Assembly: GCA_017935025.1 (NCBI GenBank)
Contig: JAGBIL010000006.1
Span: forward strand, 1-39,831
Source: Opitutales bacterium
GTDB lineage: Bacteria; Verrucomicrobiota; Verrucomicrobiia; Opitutales; UBA953
Length of the DNA stretch: 39,831 nt
Reading direction: 5' to 3'
Within the stretch, counting starts at the first letter, position 1; the number at the start of each line of letters is the position of its first letter. A program made the position numbers and the translations under genes. This document shows, in pieces, positions 1-8,015 of this stretch. The notes beneath the pieces were generated by a model, which did no database searches, had not been told where the DNA came from, and was given only the letters and a program-made list of their open reading frames with translations.

Positions 1-1
1 A

Positions 2-55
2 GCGGGCTTGGGGGCGATTGCGCTTGCCGTGTCTCGTCGCCGTCGTTCCCGCTAA
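2..55 (+). CDS. C-terminal end of a PEP-CTERM protein (partial)
   Basis: Only the last 17 codons are inside the window. They read AGLGAIALAVSRRRRSR and then a TAA stop: a hydrophobic helix followed by an arginine cluster. This matches the end of PEP-CTERM sorting signals, and closely resembles the tail of the complete PEP-CTERM protein at 25195-25899. Such tails are recognised and cleaved by an exosortase during export to the cell surface. The PEP motif itself lies upstream of the window, so the assignment depends on the helix and basic tail alone. A strong terminator follows at 126-160. Confidence 0.7.
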   Translation, partial: AGLGAIALAVSRRRRSR

Positions 56-481
56 GAGCGGATTTATCTTTTTTGCGGGATATTCTTACAGAAAAGAATC
101 CTGCAAAGAGTTGTAAGTTAAGTCGCGTCTCCGGGTTTTAAGCCCGGGGACGTTTTTTAGAGGAGAACAGTCGTTTCTCCTTTTTTTTGGGTGTTGTTTT
201 GTGGGAGAAGCGGACTCCGACCTCTTCTGCGCGACGGACGAATTTTCACAGAGGCTCCATTCCGTTCCCGCAACAATGAAGGTCCGGAGACCTTCATACG
301 GAAACTCCCAGTCGAATTCCGTGTCTCTGTGTCTCAGTGAGAGGTTCCGTTGTTCCGGAAAATCGATTTGCGGGAACGGGGCAGCGTTCCCGTGTCCTTT
401 TGAGGTTGCGCCGTTTCGCGGGAACGGTGTTAACTATCGCCTGATTTTTCTTAATTTTTTCAGATTTTTCTTTTTACGAAT
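56..481. other. Gene-free stretch with hairpins and repeat words
   Basis: No convincing gene is seen. The stretch holds the terminator at 126-160 and a perfect 9-bp hairpin with a CGGA loop at 276-297, with no T-run after it. At about 320-345 there is a run built of GTGTCTCTGTG-like words, related to inverted repeats elsewhere in the window. An inverted pair of the GCGGGAACG word lies at 371-392, and there are further single copies at 263 and 420. The last 40 bases before pfp are T-rich and have no Shine-Dalgarno sequence. Confidence 0.6.
126..160 (+). terminator. Rho-independent terminator after the PEP-CTERM gene
   Basis: A 10-bp stem (126-135 with 143-152, one G-T wobble) closes a 7-base loop and is followed by a run of six T. 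It ends the transcript of the gene whose tail starts the window. Confidence 0.85.
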
Positions 482-1756
482 ATGGAAGACACAAAAACAC
501 TTGTCGGAAACTTGCTCGTCGCGCAGAGCGGCGGACCTACACCCGTTATTAATGCCAGCCTTGCCGGCGTGATTTCCTCCGCGCTTCAGTTCGAGGAGGA
601 TATTGAGGAAATTTACGGTGCGATTAACGGCGTTGAAGGTATCCTTAATGAAAATCTCATTGATTTGGCATCGGAATCCCAGCAAACCGTGCGTTTGCTG
701 AACACGACTCCGGGCGCCGCTCTCGGAAGTTGCCGCTACAAGCTGCGCAAGGAAGAGGATTTTGCCCGTATTCTCGAAGTTTTTAAGGCGCATAATATCC
801 GCTATTTTCACTACATCGGCGGGAACGATTCTCAGGATTCCTCCAAAAAAATTGCCGATTACTGCGCGGCTCAGGGCTACGAACTCCGCGTTATCGGCGT
901 GCCGAAAACGATCGATAACGATTTGCCTGTAACGGATCATTGCCCGGGCTACGGGAGTACGATCAAGTATATCGCGACGACGGTGCGGGAACTCACGTTC
1001 GATAGCGCTTCGCTCGGTCGCAACAACCTCGTGACCATCGTTGAAGTGATGGGGCGCGGTGCCGGCTGGATCGCGGCGGGTTCCGTTCTCGCCAAACGCA
1101 AGGGTGTGGCGACGGATGCGCCGCACATCGTGCTTTTGCCGGAAGTTCCGTTCAACGCGGAAGCGTTTGCCGCCCGCGTGCAGGAAGTGCTTTCCCAGCA
1201 AACGCATTGCGTTGTCGTTGCGGCGGAAGGGCTGAAGGATGCGGCGGGGAATTTCCTCGGCGTCGGCGGTGCCGGTGTGGACGCGTTCGGGCATCCGACG
1301 CTGGGCGGTGTTTGCGAATTTTTGAAAAATATTGTCGAAGGCACGTTCGCGGGAGTCAAAACGCGTTGTTGTCGCCTCGGGCACGTTCAGCGCACGGCAT
1401 CGCATTGCGGTTCGCTCACGGATATTAATGAGGCGTTTGAAGCGGGAGCGGCGGCGGTGAAGGCGGCGGTTGCCGGAGAGTCCGGAAAAATGGTCGTTAT
1501 CGTGCGCGACGAGCGGGAACACTACTCGGTGCGCATGGAGCTTTCGGAGCTGGACGGGATTGCGAACTGCGAAAAGGTCGTTCCCGCGGCGTGGATCGGC
1601 GAAGACGGAATGTCGCTCAACCCTCAATTTGCGAAATATGCGCTTCCGCTGATTGTCGGTGAACCGAAATTTGTTTACGAAAGCGGGTTGCCGAAGTATG
1701 CGGAGCTCGCCCGTCATTTCGTCGACAAAAAATGTGCACCGTATAGCGCGGCTTAA
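482..1756 (+). CDS. pfp: PPi-type 6-phosphofructokinase
   Basis: This cytoplasmic glycolytic enzyme of 424 residues phosphorylates fructose 6-phosphate. The N-terminal phosphate-binding stretch has QSGGPTPVINAS at residues 15-26. The loop IGGNDS lies at 112-117, and PKTIDNDLPVTDHCPGYGS at 141-159. The lysine in PKTIDND replaces the glycine of ATP-dependent enzymes (PGTIDND), and with the altered GGND loop it points to pyrophosphate as phosphoryl donor. EVMGRGAGWIA, which binds the sugar phosphate, follows. The length suits the mid-sized PPi-PFK group. There is no Shine-Dalgarno sequence before the ATG. The next gene starts 78 bases downstream with no terminator between them, so they may be co-transcribed. 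Donor specificity is inferred from motifs only. Confidence 0.92.
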   Translation: MEDTKTLVGNLLVAQSGGPTPVINASLAGVISSALQFEEDIEEIYGAINGVEGILNENLIDLASESQQTVRLLNTTPGAALGSCRYKLRKEEDFARILEVFKAHNIRYFHYIGGNDSQDSSKKIADYCAAQGYELRVIGVPKTIDNDLPVTDHCPGYGSTIKYIATTVRELTFDSASLGRNNLVTIVEVMGRGAGWIAAGSVLAKRKGVATDAPHIVLLPEVPFNAEAFAARVQEVLSQQTHCVVVAAEGLKDAAGNFLGVGGAGVDAFGHPTLGGVCEFLKNIVEGTFAGVKTRCCRLGHVQRTASHCGSLTDINEAFEAGAAAVKAAVAGESGKMVVIVRDEREHYSVRMELSELDGIANCEKVVPAAWIGEDGMSLNPQFAKYALPLIVGEPKFVYESGLPKYAELARHFVDKKCAPYSAA

Positions 1757-1834
1757 TTTGAAATTGAGCTTGCAAAGCCGGATTGCGCTTCGGATAATTT
1801 TGATCGTTTTAACAACACACTTCAGAGGAAAACT

Positions 1835-2656
1835 ATGAAATTGATCAAACTTGTTTCGATTATTGCGTTCGCGCTTGCTTCCGGCTTTGCGTTTGCGGCT
1901 GCCCCGGGTAACATTGCTGTCGGTTCCGTTGAGGGGACGGTTGTTGTTACGGCTGCTGACGGCGTTGAAAAACAGCTCGTCGCCGGCTATGTTATTCGCG
2001 AAAATTCCCGTGTTTCCACAGGGAAGGATTCGACGGCGAAATTCATCCTCGCCAACGGGACCGTTGTCGTTCTGAAGCCGAATACGACTCTTGATGTTTC
2101 CCAATTTGAGCAGAATAATCCGGCTGCGGTTAACGGGCAGGATTATTCCACGTTTGTTACGGAACCGGAAGCCACGGCAGGCTCTTTGACGACGGTTCGT
2201 CTTGTGAAAGGCACGGCAATGTTCAAGGTGGCGAAACTTCTTCCGGGCTCCAAGTTCACGGTGAAGACGAGCGCGGGCAATATCGCGGTTAAGGGTACGA
2301 CGTTTTATGTTACGGTTAGCGGAGCATCCGTCAGTGCTGGTTGCATCGACGGTGCAATCGCCGTTTCGCCGACGGGACGTGCAACACTTACATTGACTTC
2401 CGGCAAGTCCGCGACGATTTCCGGCACGTCCGGCTCTCTTTCTTTCGGTCGTGCATCCGTCGCTCTGACGAATGAAGCCAAGACGGCGTTTGCGGAAGAA
2501 GAAACGAAGAAAGCGGCTTCTTCGACGACGGGGACGGGTTCTGCCGATGCTTTCGACGTGACGATGCCGCCGGCATCGGTTGAAGGTCCGATCGGTTCCG
2601 ACCGTATTTCGGAAGTCAATTCCGCTTCTTCCGTGGGAGACGGCAGGCTCTATTAA
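1835..2656 (+). CDS. Secreted FecR-domain protein, copy 1
   Basis: A 273-residue protein with a clear Sec signal peptide (MKLIKL, hydrophobic core, cut near AFAAA at 20-23). A FecR-type beta domain follows, with RVSTGKDSTAKFILANGT and the KGTTFYV turn. The C-terminal third is rich in Ser, Thr and Ala and ends with a MPPASVEGP segment. In classical systems FecR is an inner-membrane anti-sigma partner. Here there is no transmembrane helix after the signal peptide and no FecI sigma factor or TonB receptor nearby, so it is more likely a periplasmic or surface protein of unknown role. An AGAGGA ribosome-binding site lies 6 bases before the ATG. It is a tandem paralogue of the next gene. Confidence 0.8.
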   Translation: MKLIKLVSIIAFALASGFAFAAAPGNIAVGSVEGTVVVTAADGVEKQLVAGYVIRENSRVSTGKDSTAKFILANGTVVVLKPNTTLDVSQFEQNNPAAVNGQDYSTFVTEPEATAGSLTTVRLVKGTAMFKVAKLLPGSKFTVKTSAGNIAVKGTTFYVTVSGASVSAGCIDGAIAVSPTGRATLTLTSGKSATISGTSGSLSFGRASVALTNEAKTAFAEEETKKAASSTTGTGSADAFDVTMPPASVEGPIGSDRISEVNSASSVGDGRLY

Positions 2657-2675
2657 AATTTCGCTTCCGAAAAAA

Positions 2676-2714
2676 AACGGTGAATCGCAAGATGCGGTTC
2701 GCCGTTTTTTTTTA
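2676..2714 (+). terminator. Rho-independent terminator after FecR copy 1
   Basis: A 14-bp stem (2676-2689 with 2693-2706, two G-T wobbles) and a 3-base loop run into about ten T. It separates the two FecR paralogues into different transcripts. Confidence 0.9.
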
Positions 2715-2882
2715 TAAATTTTTCAAAACTAATAATACTGTTTCGGTAGATTTTACTTGCGGCATTTATTTTTTTTTGCCTAACTTTGCGTGTGAATTTG
2801 ACGTGTCCTCTTAGCTCATCGTGGTCGTGCGCTTAAATTTACGAATTTTAACGAACAAAACACAGATAACATTAAAAACATC

Positions 2883-3671
2883 ATGAAATTAACGAAACTC
2901 GCTTCAATCTTCGCATTCGTGCTCGCTTCGAGCTTTGCGTTTGCCGCTGCGCCGGGGAATATTTCCGTCGGTTCGGTGGAAGGAACGGTGGTGGTTACCG
3001 CCGCCGACGGAGTCAAAACAAAACTCGTCGCCGGAGATATGCTGAAACAAAACACGCGCATCTCGACGGAAAAGGATTCGTCGGCAAAAATCGTTTTGGC
3101 GAACGGAACGGTTATTTTCCTAAAGCCGGGTACGACGCTTGACGTGGCTCAGTTCGAGCAAAACAACCCGTCTGCGGTCGACGGTCAGGATTATGCCTCA
3201 TTCAAAGTAGAGCCGGAAGCGACGGCAGGCTCCGTGACGACGGTGCGCGTCGCGAACGGAACGGCATTTTTCAAGGTCGCAAAACTTCTCCCGGGTTCCA
3301 AGATTACGGTGAAAACCCGTCTCGGCGATGTCGCCGTCAAAGGAACAACCTTCTATGTTTCCGTTAGAGCGACTTCCGTTGTCGCCGGTTGCATTGACGG
3401 TGTTATCGAAGTTACACCGGCAGGGCGTGGAGCTCTCACGCTGACCGCCGGAAAGTCTGTGACAATTTCGGATACGGGAACGCTTTCGTTTGAGCGTGTT
3501 TCGTCCCTTTTGTCGGGCGAAGCCGCTGACGCTTTTGGTCGCGGGGAAGATGATAGCGTTTCTTCGGGTGGAGGCTCTTCGGGCTCCGATGTCGATGTTA
3601 CGTTGCCTCCGGCGGATGTCGTCGGTCCGAATCCGGATCGTTTCCCGGTCAATTCCGCAAGTTCCCTCTAA
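2883..3671 (+). CDS. Secreted FecR-domain protein, copy 2
   Basis: A 262-residue paralogue of the preceding gene. The two align without gaps over roughly the first 190 residues, with the large majority identical by eye. They share the signal peptide, the start of the mature protein (APGNI), the LANGT and LKPGTTLDV segments, KGTTFYV and GCIDG. The C-terminal ends differ more: this one has a DDSVSSGGGSSGSD linker, then LPPADVVGPNPDR, and ends in NSASSL. There is no transmembrane helix beyond the signal peptide. No Shine-Dalgarno sequence precedes the ATG, unlike copy 1. The gene has its own terminator. Function unknown; a structural or envelope role is possible. Confidence 0.8.
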   Translation: MKLTKLASIFAFVLASSFAFAAAPGNISVGSVEGTVVVTAADGVKTKLVAGDMLKQNTRISTEKDSSAKIVLANGTVIFLKPGTTLDVAQFEQNNPSAVDGQDYASFKVEPEATAGSVTTVRVANGTAFFKVAKLLPGSKITVKTRLGDVAVKGTTFYVSVRATSVVAGCIDGVIEVTPAGRGALTLTAGKSVTISDTGTLSFERVSSLLSGEAADAFGRGEDDSVSSGGGSSGSDVDVTLPPADVVGPNPDRFPVNSASSL

Positions 3672-3686
3672 TCGGGGAAACTCCCT

Positions 3687-3733
3687 AAAAGGGGGCGGAG
3701 CGCGAAATGCGTTTCGCCCCCTTTTTATTTTTT
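3687..3733 (+). terminator. Rho-independent terminator after FecR copy 2
   Basis: A 17-bp stem (3687-3703 with 3709-3725, two G-T wobbles) closes a short loop and ends in a T-rich run. Confidence 0.9.
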
Positions 3734-3949
3734 TTTAGAAAAAGACTACTTATATAGTAGAAAATTGTTGCATTGTATAAAATCATTTGGCAAAGTGTAG
3801 TCATAGTCTCGCTTACCGAGTCTGATCTTTTATCTTTAGTAACAGTTTTTTTCTTGGAATAACTCCAACGTTCTCATTACGTACGGATTGTCCGTGTAAA
3901 AATGACTTACGGGTAAAACTTCGGATTTTATTGGGCGAATGTAGATTTT

Positions 3950-3974
3950 CGGAAGAAGGCGTAGCCTTTTTCCG
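3950..3974 (+). other. Strong hairpin upstream of glgA
   Basis: An 11-bp stem (3950-3960 with 3964-3974, one G-T wobble) closes a GTA loop. No T-run follows, so it is more likely part of an RNA structure than a terminator. Confidence 0.5.
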
Positions 3975-4008
3975 GGTTCAATAGATTAGATGAAGTTAGT
4001 TGTTAAAC

Positions 4009-4045
4009 CCATCCCGTGTGTCATAGCACACGGGATGGTCATTTT
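4009..4045 (+). terminator. Perfect 12-bp hairpin with T-run upstream of glgA
   Basis: The arms CCATCCCGTGTG and CACACGGGATGG (4009-4020, 4027-4038) pair without mismatch around TCATAG, and TCATTTTT follows. It is not at the end of any coding gene, so it may end a small RNA or act as an attenuator before glgA. Confidence 0.6.
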
Positions 4046-4174
4046 TAGGCGGGTGCTTTTTGAAGTTCGCGTACCCGTGCGTGTTTGCCCTTTACGCAAT
4101 CATTTTTTTTCGCGATAATTCCGCAAGGATTCACCCCCGTTTACAATTCTCAATTACAAGAAAATTCTCCTACT

Positions 4175-5893
4175 ATGAAAATTTTGATGATTTCTCCTGA
4201 AATCGCTCCGTACTCCAAGACGGGCGGACTCGGTGATGCCGTTGCGGCTTTGACGAAAGCTGTTGCGGAACGCGGGCACGAGGTACGTGTTTTTACGCCG
4301 CTTTACGGCTCTGTCAAACGTGTCGGCGAGTGGACTCCGTATCCCGATCCCGTTCGCGTGGAACTCGGATTCGGAATGTTCGCGGATTGTCGTGTTTGGG
4401 AAGTTCCGTTCCACAAAGCGCAGATCAATTTCTGCGAATACAATCATTTCTTCGGCGCTCCGGAAGTTTACTCTCAGCGCAAGGACGATGCGTACCGTTT
4501 TGCGTTTTTCTGCCGCGCGGCAATTGATTTTTGCGAGCAGGCAAACTGGATTCCGGATATTGTACACTGCCACGACTGGACAACCGGACTCGTTCCCGCG
4601 ATGCTCAACACGCGCGACAATTGGCGCCGTATCGCCCGCGCGGGAACGGTGTTTACAATTCACAATCTCCAGCATCAAGGACTTTGCGAAAAGGGAATCA
4701 TTGATTATCTCGGCTTGCCGTGGGGGCTTTTCACGGACGACAATTACGAATGTCTCGGCGGGCTGAATATGATGAAGGGCGCGCTTTATCATTCGACGAA
4801 AATCACGACCGTTTCTCCGACTTACGCCTACGAAATCCAAACGCCGCAGTACGGGTTCGGAATCGACCACGTTTTGCGCCACCGCTCCCGCGATTTGACC
4901 GGGATCATTAACGGAATCGACTATCAGGAATGGTCTCCGCTCGTGGATAAATACATTCCTGCGCACTACAATGCGGATGATTTTACGGGAAAAAGAATTT
5001 GCAAGGCGGAACTGCAAAAAGCCTGCGGGCTTCCCGTGAAGGAAAATGTTCCCGTGTTCGGCGTTGTTTCCCGTCTTTACGACCAAAAAGGGTTGGACTT
5101 GTTCGCCGGAATTCTCCCGGAATTGCTTTCCCGTGCGGAAATGCAGGTTGTGTTGCTCGGGAGCGGCGACCCCGCTCTGGAAAGCGCGTTCGGTCGTCTC
5201 GCCGCGCAGTTCCCGACGAAAATGTATGCGCGGATCGGATACGACAACAAACTTTCGCACATGATTGAAGCGGGTTCGGATTTCTTTGTTATGCCGTCTC
5301 GTTTCGAGCCTTGCGGGCTCAACCAGATGTATTCCATGGCGTACGGCACCTTGCCGATTGTGCGCACGACGGGCGGCCTCGTCGACACCGTTGCCGCGTG
5401 GTCGCCGAAGGCTCCGGGGCAGGGCACGGGCATCAACTTCCAGGATGCGGATCAGCAGGCGTTGCTTTGGGCGGTTGAGCGTGCTCTTCAGCTTTATTAC
5501 GATTATTCCTCGGATTATTATGCGGTGCGCCGCAATGCGATGTGCCGCGACTTCTCGTGGGATCGCTCCGTCGATAAATACGAAGAGGTTTATCAAAGCG
5601 CCGTCGAGATGCGTAAAGGCGCGTTCCCGCCGCCTCCGAAATTTGTGAAACCGGAGCGGAAGCAGGTCGCTCCCGCGCCTGCTCCTGCGAAGGAAAAACA
5701 GGAGGCTCCGAAACCTGCCGCTCCGGCTCCGGTTGCTGATGCTACACCGAAGTCCGCTCCGGAAACAAAACCCGCAGAGCCGAAACCCGCTCCGACACCG
5801 AAGGCGGTTGCTCCCGTGAAGGCGGTTCCCGCGAAAAAATCCGTTCCCGTAAAGAAATCTTCGGGGAAAAAGTCTTCCCGCAAGAAAAAGTAA
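4175..5893 (+). CDS. glgA: Glycogen (starch) synthase, GT5 family, with basic tail
   Basis: It transfers glucose from ADP- or UDP-glucose to a growing alpha-1,4-glucan in the cytoplasm. The start at 4175 gives MKILMISPEIAPYSKTGGLGDAV, where KTGGL at residues 15-19 is the conserved sugar-nucleotide binding loop; an upstream in-frame start at 4085 adds nothing conserved. HCHDWTTGLVPAML and TIHNLQHQG lie in the N-terminal half. GVVSRLYDQKGLDL and SRFEPCGLNQMYSMAYGTLPIVRTTGGL form the GT-B donor site. The family is usually about 475-490 residues long. This protein has 572, because of a final 90 residues of Ala/Pro/Lys repeats ending in KKSSGKKSSRKKK. No Shine-Dalgarno sequence is present. A terminator follows directly. 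Confidence 0.95.
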   Translation: MKILMISPEIAPYSKTGGLGDAVAALTKAVAERGHEVRVFTPLYGSVKRVGEWTPYPDPVRVELGFGMFADCRVWEVPFHKAQINFCEYNHFFGAPEVYSQRKDDAYRFAFFCRAAIDFCEQANWIPDIVHCHDWTTGLVPAMLNTRDNWRRIARAGTVFTIHNLQHQGLCEKGIIDYLGLPWGLFTDDNYECLGGLNMMKGALYHSTKITTVSPTYAYEIQTPQYGFGIDHVLRHRSRDLTGIINGIDYQEWSPLVDKYIPAHYNADDFTGKRICKAELQKACGLPVKENVPVFGVVSRLYDQKGLDLFAGILPELLSRAEMQVVLLGSGDPALESAFGRLAAQFPTKMYARIGYDNKLSHMIEAGSDFFVMPSRFEPCGLNQMYSMAYGTLPIVRTTGGLVDTVAAWSPKAPGQGTGINFQDADQQALLWAVERALQLYYDYSSDYYAVRRNAMCRDFSWDRSVDKYEEVYQSAVEMRKGAFPPPPKFVKPERKQVAPAPAPAKEKQEAPKPAAPAPVADATPKSAPETKPAEPKPAPTPKAVAPVKAVPAKKSVPVKKSSGKKSSRKKK

Positions 5894-5908
5894 TTTTTCG
5901 GGACGTTA

Positions 5909-5976
5909 AAACCGGGCTTCGGGCGTTTCAAAGAGTGAAAGCTCTTTCGGAATTTTGCCCGGAGCCCGGTTTTTTC
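5909..5976 (+). terminator. Rho-independent terminator after glgA
   Basis: The outer stem 5909-5924 / 5957-5972 (AACCGGGCT with AGCCCGGTT and an inner CGGGC/GCCCG) encloses a small AAAGAG/CTCTTT hairpin and ends in T6. Confidence 0.85.
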
Positions 5977-5982
5977 ATAAGT

Positions 5983-6084
5983 CTTAAGGCACCTCTAAAA
6001 ATTCGTTTTTGAGGAACATCGCACGTGAACGTAGAGACACCACGTCCTGCTTAAGGCACCTCTAAAAATTCGTTTTTGAGGAAC
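5983..6084. repeat. Pair of 35-bp direct repeats
   Basis: The same 35 bases occur at 5983-6017 and 6050-6084 (first bases CTTAAGGCACCTCTAAAAAT). Inside each copy CCTC(T)AAAAA and TTTTTGAGG can pair around TTCG, so each is a weak hairpin. The two copies start 67 bases apart. The origin is unknown; they could be remnants of the ends of a small mobile element. Confidence 0.75.
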
Positions 6085-6687
6085 CCTTAATCGCAGAAGA
6101 ACAAAGTGAAAGGAAGTTTCTTCCAAAGGAGGACGGTTGTCTCGGCTGTCCCTTTTTTTTGTTTTTTTAGGAAACTCAACGCCTCGGAGAGGCGCTATGT
6201 TCTAAAACCCTGCGCGTGAGCGTAGGGTAGGGAACGAAAAACAACGAGCCTTGAAAAGGCGAAACAACGCCGAATGACGTACGGAGACCCGGTGTCCACG
6301 TTCCCTCCGCGTGTTGCACACTTTCAGCGTGCAGGCTTTTTCCCATTTTTCGTAGGGCGGCGACTCGCTTCGCTCGCTTGCCCTACGCTGACCGATTGCG
6401 CCCCCTTGGGGCTTGTTTTTACTCAAAAAAAATAAGAAAGCGGCGTTCTGCCGCCTTCTTGGAGATTTTAAACATCCCACGCGCTAAGCGTTCTCTAAAA
6501 AACGCCGCGTCTCTTCGTAGCCAAAACGTTTTGGGTAGGAATGCTATTTATAGAGGACCCGCAAGGTTTTTACTTTCGGCAAATCTGCCTGATGCCGGAG
6601 GTTTGCCGCTTGGCGCTTGAGTTTCGGGTTTTTATCTTTACGCCCGAGCGGGGACGGGGTAGGCTTGCCCCTCGCATTAGTACAAAA

Positions 6688-7881
6688 ATGAGCAACACCT
6701 GTTCTCCTCTTTCAGTTTGGGCAAGCAACATTGCGCCGTCGCCGACATTGGCAGTCGATGCCAAGGCGAAGGCGCTCAAAGCCGAGGGCAAAGACGTTTG
6801 CGGTTTCGGCGCCGGCGAACCGGATTTTGACACGCCTCAGTTCATTAAGGACGCGTGCATTAAGGCGCTTTCAGAAGGGAAAACGAAGTACGTTCCCACG
6901 CCCGGAATCCTGCCTTTGCGCAAGGCTATCGCGGCGGATTATATCGCCCGAGGTTTCCGTAATGTTACGGAAGCGAATGTCGTGCTCAGCCCGGGCGGAA
7001 AAATGTCCTGCTACCTTGCAGTCGTGGCGACGATCAGCCCCGGGGACGAAGTGATTATTCCCGCGCCGTACTGGGTCAGCTACCCGGAAATGGTGAAACT
7101 CGCCGGCGGCACGCCGAAATTCATTCTCGCGGAAGACACCGCCGGATTCAAAATTACGCCGGACCAGCTTCGCGCGGCGATTACGCCGAAAACAAAAATG
7201 CTCATTCTCACGTCGCCGTCGAATCCGACGGGCGCAGTTTACTCCCGCGAAGAACTCGAAGCGCTGGTTGAAATTGCCGTTGAGCACAATATTTACATTC
7301 TTTCCGACGAAATTTATGCGCATTTGACTTACGACGGCGTGGCGTCGAGCCATCCCGCAACGTTCTCCGACCGCGCGTCCGAGCTCGTTATTACGGCTTC
7401 CGGCTTCGCAAAAACCTATGCGATGACCGGCTGGCGTCTCGGCACCATCGTTGCTCCGCTTACCGTCGCAAAGGCGATTTCCAATTTGCAGAGCCAAATG
7501 TCTTCGAACTGCACGAGTTTCGCTCAGTTCGGTGCGCTTGCCGTTTACGAACAGCCGGAAAAGGCGCAGGACGCCATTGACGAAATGCTTGCGACTTTCG
7601 ATCGTCGCCGTCGGATGCTCTGGGAGGGTCTCAACGCAATTCCCGGAATTTCCTGCTACCGCTCGCAGGGAGCGTTCTACCTGTTCCCGAATATCAAATC
7701 GTTCGGGTTGAGTTCTTCGGAATTTGCGGCGAAACTTTTGGAAGAAGAGCTTGTCGCCGTCGTTCCCGGAATTGCTTTCGGCGCGGAAGGGTATATCCGC
7801 CTCAGCTACGCGACATCCGACGAGATTATCAAAAAAGGCCTCGAACGCATCGCCCGTTTCTGCGCAAAATTGCGTGGTTAA
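6688..7881 (+). CDS. Class I/II pyridoxal-phosphate aminotransferase (aspartate aminotransferase type)
   Basis: A cytoplasmic enzyme of 397 residues, most likely exchanging the amino group between aspartate and 2-oxoglutarate (AspC/AatA type, subgroup 1-beta). The start at 6688 gives [20 protein letters not shown], which lines up with the usual N-terminus; the longer frame from 6541 does not. [10 protein letters not shown] (41-50) is the substrate loop, and [15 protein letters not shown] and LSDEIYAHL hold the cofactor Asn and Asp. [15 protein letters not shown] contains the PLP lysine K242. RLSYATSDE near the end carries the carboxylate-binding arginine. No Shine-Dalgarno sequence is visible. 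Related enzymes that use other amino donors cannot be excluded from the sequence. Confidence 0.9.
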   Translation: MSNTCSPLSVWASNIAPSPTLAVDAKAKALKAEGKDVCGFGAGEPDFDTPQFIKDACIKALSEGKTKYVPTPGILPLRKAIAADYIARGFRNVTEANVVLSPGGKMSCYLAVVATISPGDEVIIPAPYWVSYPEMVKLAGGTPKFILAEDTAGFKITPDQLRAAITPKTKMLILTSPSNPTGAVYSREELEALVEIAVEHNIYILSDEIYAHLTYDGVASSHPATFSDRASELVITASGFAKTYAMTGWRLGTIVAPLTVAKAISNLQSQMSSNCTSFAQFGALAVYEQPEKAQDAIDEMLATFDRRRRMLWEGLNAIPGISCYRSQGAFYLFPNIKSFGLSSSEFAAKLLEEELVAVVPGIAFGAEGYIRLSYATSDEIIKKGLERIARFCAKLRG

Positions 7882-7885
7882 AATC

Positions 7886-7992
7886 AGGAATGAGGAATTA
7901 GAAATCAGGACCGAGGAAACAGAGACCGGAGACCGGCAACGTGTCGTAAGAAATCCGATCGCTTCTTCCTAATTTCTAATTCGTTCCTCATT
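7886..7992. repeat. Imperfect inverted repeat between the aminotransferase and regulator genes
   Basis: AATGAGGAATTAGAAAT at about 7888-7904 is matched near 7969-7992 by ATTTCTAATTCGTTCCTC. The arms pair except for a three-base difference and enclose about 65 bases. The words are short and low in complexity, as in the inverted repeats at 15679-15780 and 21268-21357. Confidence 0.6.
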
Positions 7993-8015
7993 TTTTTTTC
8001 AAAAAACCGACCGCC

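Larger units (their letters stand above)
3672..4174. other. Gene-free stretch with strong hairpins, possible small RNA
   Basis: After the terminator at 3687-3733 no coding frame is convincing. There is a small inverted repeat (CTACT/AGTAG) near 3748. An 11-bp hairpin with a GTA loop lies at 3950-3974, and a perfect 12-bp hairpin followed by T residues at 4009-4038. The composition is A/T-rich compared with the flanking genes, and the GGGAACG word is absent. I do not recognise a known RNA family (not tmRNA, SRP RNA or RNase P RNA). The stretch could be a small RNA ending at about 4045 or a long structured leader of glgA. Confidence 0.4.
5894..6687. other. Repeat-rich gene-free stretch before the aminotransferase
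   Basis: No convincing gene is seen. After the glgA terminator and the 35-bp repeat pair there is a weak hairpin followed by eight T near 6132-6162. A hairpin with 8-bp arms CGTAGGGC/GCCCTACG and further pairing inside lies at 6351-6387. A GC-rich 10-bp hairpin lies at 6434-6460, and CGGCAAA/TTTGCCG arms at 6577-6608. The open frame from 6541 into the aminotransferase has no family similarity and is read here as untranslated leader. No known riboswitch was recognised. Confidence 0.5.

Noticed and set aside
201-572. Open frame of 123 codons before pfp
   Set aside because: It overlaps the start of pfp, has no family similarity, and its composition is that of hairpin-rich intergenic DNA.
434-2104. 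Long minus-strand frame of 556 codons opposite pfp
   Set aside because: It is very rich in Arg, Asn and Phe and lies opposite two clear plus-strand genes; a typical antisense shadow.
3740-4045. tmRNA, SRP RNA or RNase P RNA in the gap before glgA
   Set aside because: The hallmark segments (tRNA-like ends, GGTCAGG...GGAAGCAG, GAGGAAAGTCC) are absent.
5983-6084. Insertion sequence remnant
   Set aside because: No transposase fragment or terminal inverted repeat is visible; kept only as a direct repeat pair.
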